Part shown: positions 15,001-27,000 of the stretch, piece by piece
Layout: every line of letters starts with the position of its first letter
Position numbering within the stretch: position 1 is the first letter of the stretch
Assembly: GCA_000149265.1 (NCBI GenBank)
Contig: CH002712.1
Coordinates: 155,608 to 219,607, forward strand
Source of the DNA: Ciona savignyi
Taxonomy: Eukaryota > Chordata > Ascidiacea > Phlebobranchia > Cionidae
DNA: 64,000 nt
Reading direction: 5' to 3'
Program-made: the position numbers and the translations under genes
The notes under the pieces: model-generated
What the model was told of the DNA's origin: nothing
What the model saw: the letters and a program-made list of their open reading frames with translations, nothing else
Database searches by the model: none

Positions 15001-18000
15001 ATTGTGCTACTAAGCAATCCGAATGAAATGTCTCAATGAAAAATTATGCACGGGATAGCATAATAGAGTACTAATATATATTAGTACTCTATGATAGCAC
15101 ATACTACGAGCGTACCGGTGCACCCAGTCCTATTGACATTTACCTTTGTTCTTACATTAGTAACAGCTTCGCGACCCCCTTTAACATGCTTTGCGACCCC
15201 TTTGGGGGTCGCGACCCCCAGGTTGGGAACCACTGGTCTAACATATGGGTTTCCCTCACAAATTATCCAACAGTAACTATGGATAAATCTTTTAATGTGG
15301 ATTTCACCAGACGCCATTATAGAAATGACCCAACCATCTATTATCCACCCAGATCAAGTACAAAGCGCAACATCAGAAGGAAGACATCGGCCAACCTGCT
15401 GAATTAAAAGATTCTGTCTTGATGGTTAAAAACAAGGAAACCACTGAACTTCAAAGCAATGTGGGTTTTTCGACAATTTGTTTTGTACTTTTTTACTTGG
15501 TCAATAACTTTGAACCCAGACCACTAGCTCTCTGAATATGTGTGTTTTGTATGCTACCTGTTCACACGATTGGCTTAAAAAATTTGGTCACACAAACTCT
15601 TAATTTTCAATCATATCATAACAGAGGAGCATAGATTTGGCTTCGTCCATAGCTAGAAAAGTCTAAGCTTTTTAAAGTAATACTTAATAGAAATTCAATG
15701 TTTTTTATTCAGATTGAGTACAGGAAGCAGGGTGAACGCGTAGCCGAAGACAACAAAGCTTACCTGACTTGCTTGGAAAATACCCCGAACATGAGACACG
15801 CAAAGAAGGTTCGTGTTGTATATGTCTGGAAGGGAATCTATATATATTTAATACCCTATTATAAAACATGTAACTTGTGGCTATAGGAGGCGTTTAGCCA
15901 TTTATTTTTTGCTTAAAAATGCTGGGGCGCGCAGCCTAACATATGCTGCTTCCAACCAAACAAATATGGGGAATCACCCCCATTGTTACTCATCAAAACA
16001 CTTATTTGAATACAATGACTAAGAGAGTACCATTTGTCAGTTCCGGTCTTACATAGAGATATATTAATTGGTTATACGCCATATATAGCTTAAACATATC
16101 CTAGGCGAATAGCTATTTATAGCTTTCTAACATTTATATCGCTTTTAACACGTTTTGTCCGGCCTGTTGGTCGGTTAAGTGCGCCTTTTAATCGAAAGGT
16201 TGCAGGTGCGAAACTGGTCGCTAGCTAGTCGGTTGTGTCCTTGTGCAAGGCACTTTACGGAGATTGCCTGAACCCAGCGGATTAATGGGTTTCACCAATT
16301 TAAAGAAACGTATCTATCAAATACAACACACTGTAATAGCTCCTGTAACCCGACGGTGGGCGCGAGGTGATCTGACGATTGCCCGTGTGTTAACCCCTTG
16401 GTTTTCCCATTCACGGGTATAAACATGAATATCCTATCCTAAATCGTTCACACATTACCTCGCCCAGATGGTCGGCGTGCTTAGCGACTACAAATACAAG
16501 GAAGCATACGAGCACGAGAAGGGAATTGTGTTCTATCCATACTTCCTCACTCCGCAATACGAATCTCATGTGAAAGCTGGAAAACTTCAAAGTCAGGTTG
16601 GTAACCATCATACATGACTATATGTACAATGAATAACGAATTGTACGAAATAACCCAACACAGCATTACGTTTCTTAATATTGTTACCGAAATGCAAGCT
16701 TTATTTCAACGACCATGCACCATCTAACATTACTATTTGGTTCCACAGAATGTGTACACGAAGAAAGCAGAGCAAGGCAGACACACCTTCAAACTTACAA
16801 CCGACCAACCTAACTTCAAACAAGCAAAAGTTGCGAACGATCTGATCTCAGACGTAAGTCTTGAAACAATGATATCAATCAAACACAAGCATGTTCATTT
16901 TGTAAATTTATCGTTTTTATGTTAAAGTGACTACATTTAACTAAAATTGCTCGCTTTGTGAAAGTATTTTCAAATAAAAAAATTCGAAGTCGCTGTGGCC
17001 TGGTTAGTCGGTTTTAAAACCCTTCCCTAACCATCCTCCCCCACATCTTTGCGCAGTTGAAGTACAGACAGCCCCACAAAGGCAAGGGTGCAAAGGTGAA
17101 GGACGCTAGAGATGTCCCTTCGATCCTGCACTCCAAGAAGATGCAGGAAATGTTCAGCGGGAAGAGGTATCGGAACGAATATGAGAAAATAAAAGATCAA
17201 TACAATCTCGATGTCGCTTCCCCATCTTTCGTCAACGCGAAGCGAGCCTCGCAGCTTCTTAGTGACGTAAGCTGCTACGTCATTATGCGATATTTACTCG
17301 GATATACTTATATTGAACACACTGCTATTGCTTTAGTAACCAGGCTGTATATAACGTTTTTTACTAAAACTAAGGAAACGTATCAATAAAAAATAGGAAT
17401 AGGAACAAAACCACATTAAGTGTTAGTGTAAGAATAAGGCTGAGATTACAAATTGTGGTTAGAATTACAGTTTTGGCAAAAATAAAACAATAAGGCCAGA
17501 ATAATATTTTTCACATTGGTGCAAAAAGTTTCTAAAAACGCTTAATCCATTTTCTGAAGGTCTTATGTTTAGATGAAGATTATTGTTAGTTACAATTCTT
17601 TATTAAATTAAAACAATATATATAATATATATAAAAAATACTTTGTTAAAGCATTGGACCTGTATACTTTCGCTGTAAACGTTAATTGATCAACAGGTGA
17701 CTTACAAGGAAGAATACAATAAAGAGAAGGGTCAGCCCTTTGCCAGTTACCAAGACTCGTTTCAAATGAAGCATCTTCGAACTTTGCCCGAGAAACTCAG
17801 TGACGTAAGTATTTCAACTCTGTGATACGTCATATGGATGACGTCATATGGATGACGTCATATGAATTACGTCATATGGATGACGTCATATGGGTGACGT
17901 CATGTATTTTAACAACCACCACCACAGAACAAGTACAGACAAGATCTGATTCTCTCCCGAGGTAAAGTTATACAGGTTGCGGACACTCCATGGTTGGCAA

Positions 18001-21000
18001 GCCACAAACGAGCCCAGCAGTTCATCAGTCACGTGAGTTTGAACTTGTGGAAGTGACGTAACACTGCATTTTAGAGAATTTTTACTTCTGTTTATAATTT
18101 AAAAAGGATATGAATTAAAGCCTAGGTTCACCATGCGTTTATCTATATAGCTTTTGTAATGTGCTTATGTATTCATATTGTGTACTTTGGTCGATTTTAC
18201 CTTTTTTTTCTTAAGTTACCAATAACCTATTCGAAATAAACTGTCAAAATCGTTCAAAATGTATTAAATGAAACGAATTTAATTTGCTATCTACACTTTT
18301 TTGTTACTTTACTGAATTCTTCTTTGACTAACGCAATGTGTTGCGGTTATTTTGTATTTATTCAATTCCTATGTGATCTGTGGATGTTCAATGTTTTATC
18401 AGCCTGTGGTAATAAACCCGTCAACACCTTCCACCGCAGATCAAATACGGCCAGAAAAGTGGGCGAAAGTTGAAATGTCGATTCCAACCCGACAAATTCA
18501 ACAAACATGTGAAGAACGTGACCGAAAGCATCAGTGATTCAAAGTTAGATTTGTTTTTAATTTTCTATTTTCTACTGATCGGCTTGTCATTACAACTTTC
18601 TTTTTAAATGATGTATTTCAATCGTTTGCCACACCGCTAAACGGAAGCTCTCAAACATGACTTTGTGCATTATCATGTCTGGCGGGCTAGATCTAGTAGT
18701 AACGCGTCGTACAGTCGGAAAACGGTATTGGGGACTTCCTGCCTCTGTTTGTCAAGACCTAATGATTTAGGATGGACAAAATCGGCATTAGTTTCGGTAA
18801 CATGATCGAGGGGAGTTATCTGACGGTGGCATTCCTCATCTGCCAACATACGGGTTCCACACACGCTATTCGCGGATAAAACTTTAAATAGAACGGACGT
18901 TGGCTGTAAAAAATTTAAACTATTGCCTGAACCGAGTGGCTTCATAAGTTGGACAAAATTATTGCAATATATCATTTATATTTTAAACACGAGAATTCAA
19001 ATGTCAATGAAGGCCATGATGCCTATATAGATGGTTGCCATGAATACATCACGAATATATATATATACTGTGCAGTATTATAAGAAGCTTGTTTATTTAT
19101 AATGGATAATATATCGTTTTACATTGTGCAGTTCAATTATAAATTGTACAACACCATGTTGGAGATTTTATTTCAACTAAATCACAAGCTTAGATAGTTG
19201 CTTTATAATTTAAACTTTCCAACCAATCTTCCAGATACCACGATGATTACGAGAATTATTTCCGCGGAAATTTGATTCCAATCCCGGAAACCCCGGAAAC
19301 TCAACAAGCATTGAAGAACAGCAAACTCACAAGCAAGGTAACTACTTTAAACTACAGTCGGGTGTACGTTATCGAATTGCACAGTTTGAACTCTTGATCT
19401 GTATGTAAAACTGGAATAGTGAGGAGTGATATCCTTTTTAAATCAAGTTTTGTCTGGAATTCAATAAAGCTAAATGTGCGACCTGCTTTTTGTGTTGTCC
19501 GTGTCATATCCCTTTGTTAAGTATTTGCAATCTATTCCAACGATTTGCCCGTGTGGTAACATGCCTACCGTTTTGTCATTCGCATGATCATCCTGTTTCT
19601 TTTCCTTCCCAGAGCGGTTACAAGCAGAAAGCCAAGGCCGAGCAGCAACATTACCTCATGATCCCTGACGACCCGGAGTTCATACGACTGAAGGAAGCTG
19701 CTCAGTATCTCAGTGATATTGCGTACAAGGGCGAAGCACAGAAGGAGAACACCCGATACACGAGTGTGCCCGATACCCCGGTGATGCTCAAAGCGAAAGA
19801 ATCACAAGCACTGCAAAGTGACGTAAGTATTAACACAACCGATTAAAATTTAATTTCAAACTCTAAATGTTTAAAAAAAATGGTTAAACTGCCTGAATGT
19901 GTTACTTGCGCATAGCTCATCGCCATTGCACTTTACCGGATAAATCAACGAGGTTAGGGAAAATTGTTTATTTGTTTAAATTAAAAAATCAAGCATCCAA
20001 ACATGACATAACATTCTAATTAAATAAATAATTAGAACCAAACATGCCTCGCTCCTGTAGGAAAGGGTTTGCATATCGATGCACTTGTATAGAAGAAACC
20101 TTTATTGGTTTCCTTTATTTTAAATAAATATAAATAATAATAAATATAACTTAAATAAATATAACACTAAATCACGCACAAGCACCACGCTTCTTTAAAG
20201 ATTAATTTATTTCTTTTCATCTTGCAGAAAGCTTACAAGGGGAACTTAAAAGAGGAGCTCGCCACCGGGTTCCAACTTCCATCTGAAGGTACATCCACCA
20301 TGCAACAACAGTGCCATGCTACCACACTTACCAGTGAGAAGGCTTACAAGGACAAAGGTAGGATTCGCATCGTGTCATTTTCGACCAAGTTATTCCCTGT
20401 GGGCGAACGAAAAGAACGTTGTAACATGGCTAATCGTCAGACTACCTTTCGCCCACCGTCATTTTACAGGAGATATTGCAGTGTGTTGTGTAGTACCCAT
20501 CAATCCACTTGGTTAAAGTGACTACAAACTAGGAAACATATTTCCCAACAATCAGATATATTCAGCGGTATGATAGCTCGTACGGTACGAGCGTCATCGG
20601 TATTAAGGCGGCCGAAACGTGTGGATTGAAATCCCCCGAATAGCTAATCGGTCGTATTGGGTAAAACACTTTGTTTTGCCTGAGCGTATCATCTCTAGCG
20701 TGAACGCACCGTTCATACAATTCCCTCCTTGTAGCCGAACAGCTCGTGCACGACCCAACGTACACACACATGAAGCAAACGCGTGACACGGAACACGCAA
20801 AGAAAGTGGCGAGAAATTTCAGCGAGGTACGTCATATTACAATCGTTTGTTACAGAATGTCATTGACATTGTTACGTAATAGATCAAGTACAAAGAACTC
20901 GCGAAAAGGCGTCTCCACCAAGTGCATCCGACGGAAGAAGACGCGTGGATGAAAGTGGACAAGGAGACAACCAAATACATCAGCGACGTAAGAATGACTG

Positions 21001-24000
21001 GTTCTGTAGAGCTCGGTGGAGATAATACGTTCGTCCGACGGAATTGGGGCGACCAACTCATACATAACAGCACACAAACGGACAGGGTCGTATAAAACGG
21101 TCTCGTCGGATTAAAACGGACAAATCAGACGTGCTGGTGTTCCATAAGAATTGGCGCGACCACTTTATATAGAATTCCACAATTAAAACGGAGTAAAAAA
21201 GCGGACAAAACAAACTCATTCATTCAGCCGGGTTAGGATGGCCGATTTATATACATCTTACCAGTGAAAACAGACCGAATAACGAGTCCATTATTATGGA
21301 TTCGATACTTGAACCGATAAAAAATAAAAAAGTGAGATATTCCGAGGTTTTTGAGTTAAATCGACTATGCGTGAATATACGAGCAGGTTGACATAAGGTT
21401 TAATCCGCTCGAGTTTTTTTAACTAGTGGTATGAAAAACGTGTGTTGGACAAACTGAACTAGCTTTATATCATACACCCATGCCTTAATAAAGGCAAGAC
21501 TCTCCTAATTGTTGTTAACGATAAAAACACATATTTTGACGTTTATTGGCTGATGGGACAATGTCTTTTGCAGGTTAACTACAAAGCAAAGGACAAAGAC
21601 ATGGCGCACAACTACAAACTCAAGGAACCCGACAACTTCATGAAGCATGTTAAGAACGTGAGTACATACCCCCCACTATGATGATGTATGCTAATTATGA
21701 CGTAACAGGTGCAAGGGAATATCAGTGACGTGAAGTACAGGGAGATGTATGTGGAGAATGTTGGGCTTTGTTGGTCTCATCCGCACGAAAGGACCTTTCT
21801 TCACGCAAAGAAGGCGTCGGATCTTTGTAGCGAGGTATCTACAACTATCTGGATATTTTTTTATTAAAATCTTGATCATTTGAATATACCATTTAGCCAT
21901 GAAAATTGTATAATTATGTAGGATGGAATAGATTTAATCCCAGTGCATGTAAAATGCGTGAGAGTTGTCACACATACAATCGTTATATTATCTCACGCCC
22001 ATCGTCAGACTATACGAGCTATTGTTCCTTCCACCTTTAAAATGATGAAACACCACTGTTAAAAAATTCTACGCAAAAACCGTCTTGGTGACGAACCTAT
22101 CATGAATTTAAAACTTTTTATTGAAATCTACCTCCCTTTATAGAACAAGTACAAAGAAGAGGCTCGAAAGTTAAAGGGGAAATGTCACATCACACATGAT
22201 ACCCCTGAATTCGACCGGTTGAGGAGGGTAAAAGATGACGTCAGCGAGGTATGTCATTAATTTGGTGACGTCATTGTTTTGATGGCGTCATATATTTTAT
22301 GACCTAATTGTTTTGATGACGCCATTGTATATGGTGTCGTCATTTTTTGATGACTCCATTATTTTGATGACGTCGTTATTTTGGTGACGTCATTATTTTG
22401 ATGACGTAGCTGCGTCAGACAAAAATATAATCACGTTTGTTCGTCTGCAGTCCAAGTACAAGGACAAAACAGGGAAATTCACGATCTTAGAAAGCACTCC
22501 GGATATCAAACACGCCACACAAGTGTCTTCGATCGTCAGCAAGGTAATTCCCCCAAAACGACATCGGAGCGTGTAAAGTAGACTTATTTTTTTCTATATA
22601 GAATTACTATATTTATCGGTCGCGTTAAGGGTTCGTCCACACAACCGTACAACTGCGTTAACAAATTGTTTCCGTTCCAGAATAAATACCGAGAAGATTT
22701 CGAGAAGAATAAAGGAAGGTATGAGACGATTGAGGATGACATGGCGGTTTGTCATGCTACACAAGTCAACAAAATGTTAAGCAAGGTACGTGTCTTAATG
22801 TGGGGTTGATGTTTTATACTTGGAGATTAGTAAATGCAATTATAACTCGTAAATTGGTAAGATTACCTTGTTTCTATTATCCGGAAGATTGTACATATTG
22901 TAAATTGTTGAATGAAAATCATTTTACAGTCTTCGTTAAACCATTGATAAAAGTTGCGGCCTAGGCGATTCCACTATTAAGTGTTGGTTTAAGCCTTTAT
23001 TAATAAGGAACAGTTATTAATATAAAGTTCCGGAACAGTCGTATAACCTAATGGTTAGAGCGGCCAAAAAATGATTTAGGGTCTACTGAACGAGTTGAGT
23101 CTATTGAACGAATCATTAACTCGAAAAATGGTATTTAAATACACGACATGATCAAAAAGAAAAGACATGTGGAAATTTTCTTACGGTTACCCTTTTTCGT
23201 GTCTTTTCGTTGCTATGGATTCAATACAATTTCTAATTTTTTTTATTTTAATTTATTTCAAATGTTTTTTTAAATTTATTTAATGTTTGGTCCATTCCAG
23301 GCGGAATACAAGAAAAAGCACAAGGAGATGCAGAAGGATGGCTTCACTCTGATCAAGAACCGACCTGACACCATGCATTTGCAGAAAGTACAAAGAAACG
23401 TCAGCAACGTACGTCATCGTGACGTGGCATCCCGTCCTGTGTGCCGTGTGCAAATCATCAGCATGGGAACATTTGTCGTTGCAACATTTTGTGAACAATT
23501 TTCTCTTGGTCAAATCCTGTTAAAACTCGGACACGTTTTTGTCACAATCATGTTGTTTTGTTATAAGCGTTAAATTTTTTTTGTATTATTTGTTGTATTT
23601 CATATACTTCATGTCGTGTTGTGTTTTGCATGATTTCTATTAGTCGCATCCTCTTATTTCGTCCCAATGTGCATGAGTATTCGACAAATTTGCAGTAGAA
23701 AGCTGATAGACCATTAATAGATTTAATATTAAAGCTTAGAATTGTCACTAAACCTTTCGAATTAAATCATTTTACTCACTATCACCTTTCTACTGAGAAA
23801 TTACTTTTTTGGTTAGTTTTGTGTGAGTTCAATATGTCGCTTCCTGCATGACATATCGGGCTCTGCATGACACATCGGGCTCTGCATGGCACATCGGGCT
23901 CTGCATGACACAAACGTAACTTTCGATGTCAAACTTCGCAGGTTGAATACAGGAAAGAGGCGAAGGAATCGACGGACAAGGAATTCACCATCATGGAACG

Positions 24001-27000
24001 AATGCCTGAGGTCGAACATGCGGTGAAGACGGCAAAGATGCAGAGCACGGTGGGTGGAAGGATGGATTGAATGCATTAATAACTTAATCCCGTAGTGTAT
24101 GGTCAAGTGGCCGAATGGTTAGTGCGACCGATACACATACCGACACCTATAAAAAATGGTCCTAGTGATAAGCCCATAGGTTCAAAACTTGGATCGGTTA
24201 GAAAAACTTAATTCAGTACGGTCGTGTGGCCGAATGTTTAAGGCCACCGTTACATATATACCAACTGTAAAAAACAGTCTTTACAAGGATCTCATAATAC
24301 AAAACTGGGCCCGATTAATAAGGAAGATAGTAAAAAATATCTTATTCTTATGTATTACCAGTATGCAGTACTGTATTACTATTTATTAGGATTATGCGCA
24401 ATGCATATATGTACTTAATAACGTTGCTGACAAATATTATTTTTGATGAGCCAATCTGACCAAATTTTTATAATTTTATACTTTATATGCCTATTCCGTC
24501 TTTTGATTAATAACTAGCTGAATTAAATAAAGAGTTCGCTAATTAATCATTTTTTAAATATACCTTGGGACCTTACATCCCAATTTCAATAGACAAGCAA
24601 ACATCCAAATATTAGGTGGTAATATGCCACCACATGCTCGCAACATCAGTATATTATGTTCAAAAATGATTTCGTTTCACATTTATATAATCGAATTAGC
24701 ATCAGTCACACTATGATTTCACAACTTGGTTCCTAGGTCCATTACAAACAAACAACTCCTGGCAAAGACATCGAAGTTCTCAAGACACCGGTCATGAAAA
24801 AGGCTCTCGAAGCTAACAAACTACAGAGCGGGGTAAGTTACCTAACACTTAACAAATTTTCCGACCGAATACTTTGGTGGGTTAGTAAGTCGCCTTGCAG
24901 TCGAAAGGTTGTAATCTCGAAACTTCTCGCTCGCTTTACGGTTAAGTCCAAGGGCAATGTACATGGCGGAAATTGTTTGGTCCCAGTGGGTTAATAATGG
25001 GTTTTGCTAAATTTAAGTTACATCTGAATGATATTCAATGTATTAAATATAAAGTAAGGTTGTATTATTCATAATCATGGTGTTATAGGATAACATACCG
25101 GAGTATAAAACGGCAAGAGGGTTAGAAGGCGGACAATCAACAGAGTACGTCTTACCCCAAATTGGATAAACGGAAATATTGCAAAGTGTTAAAAACGATA
25201 AAGAAATCGCTATAGTTGACGTTTAACCCGTGTAACCTTTGAAATAATCGTCCTACGAATGTCTAGCTGGAATACCGCAAAGAATTCGACAAAGAGATCA
25301 AGGGAAAAGGTTGGAAAATCAAGGACACCCCTCAGCAGAAACACGCGCAGGAGATCGGGAAAGTGCAAAGTCAGGTAAAGTATAATGCCCTGTACAATTA
25401 GGCTGAGCAAGGCCTAACTTGGTACCAATACCAATTGCATGGGCTAGAACCTAGAACATATATCAAACCCCTAATTTCTTGCATATTTTGATAATTAAGT
25501 ATGTAGGATTGAATAATAGGGATTATCCTCGAAGGCGAAAATACACAGTCCTTAAAAATACAGATATAGAGCTATTTAACTGGCGGAAATGTCATTACAT
25601 TGTATTTGCATGAGGTTAATACGAAATCACACCAATCTTACTATGGCAAACAATAACTATCTTGATTGATTTATATCGCTGAACAAGTCCGATTGACCTC
25701 ATTCGTGCTAAAAGTGTTTTAAGTATGATAGATAAACAACGGCACACTTATAGTCTAAAGCCGAGATTCGATTCCATCCCCTTTTGGCTTATGCTCCGAC
25801 GTAGTATAGAGCTATTTGACCGGTCTAATACTGTTCATTACATTGTATTTGCACTACGTTGATACGAAATCACAATACTCATATAATGGTAACGAAATCA
25901 CACTAATCATACAATCTATCATCATTCTCATTTCAGTACAAATACACGAAGAATTACCGCGACAATGTGGGCAAGGGCTTCACAAGCATCACAGATCGAC
26001 CCGACATCGTGCATGCTACGTCATGCAAGGATCTCGTCAGTGACGTAAGTTGGGGAGTTTTCGATTCCGGGGAAGCACCAAAGGGGGAAATGGGGAATGC
26101 GGAACATTGTTAACTAAAAATGTGGAAAGTGAATCTAACTTTGCCTTAAAGACTAATTTTAGGTCCAAAACTTATTGTAGGTGTAACCCTATAGTCTAGG
26201 GCCTAGACTAACCGTACACCCTAGTCTTCATTTTAGTTTCTCTACCTTTCTCTTTTCCTTTCTTAAATTCCCCCAAAATACGTTCTAACCCACTTCCCTC
26301 CACAGAACGAGTACAAACGTCGACACCGCGCGATGACCGGGAAAGGCTACACGTTCACCCCGGATAACCCGAGTCAAGCGCACGTAGAGGAGGTGACAAG
26401 CATGCAGAGCGAGGTATGGGTTTGGTTGGGGGGATAGGGAGTCTGTACACAAAAATAAAGATTAGTGCATTGCGTTAGTGTTACGGTCATAGTACGATTT
26501 TGATTAAATTTCATTTTTTCGATATTTTATTACATTAAAAAAAGGTATTTTGGAAAAAATTGGAGGCAATATGTTTGAGATTAATATCGGGGCTTTATTG
26601 TGTAGTTTTTCTCTTGGTTTGTTATGAGGATGAATAGGACAACTATGGGGAAATAAATTACGGCCGATCGTCAGATTATCCCACCCTCTTACCATTTCAA
26701 CTCTTTCTGTTCAACCCATTAATCTACTGGGTTAAAGAGAAATCATCTGAGCGCCTTTCCCAAGTTCACACCAACAGCGCAAACTTAATTTCGGTTTGTG
26801 GGAATACTGTCGACGTTTCAGTGTTGACCAACTATTTTTCAGTTGCAATACCGACGCAAATATGACAACACTGGGAAGTCATGGCAGGTGGAGGATTCCC
26901 CGGCGCTCGGGCATTTCAAGGAAGCTCAGAAGTTGGTCGGAAATGTAAGAATTTCTTCTAATCAGGATAGAATGTTCATGTTTATCTCTGTAAATGGGAA

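Noticed and set aside
18673..18975. 100-codon minus-strand ORF in nebulin intron 48
   Set aside because: Parts of it match SINE-B sequence (tRNA-like head and the ctgaacc body), so the open frame is more likely repeat-derived than a nested gene.
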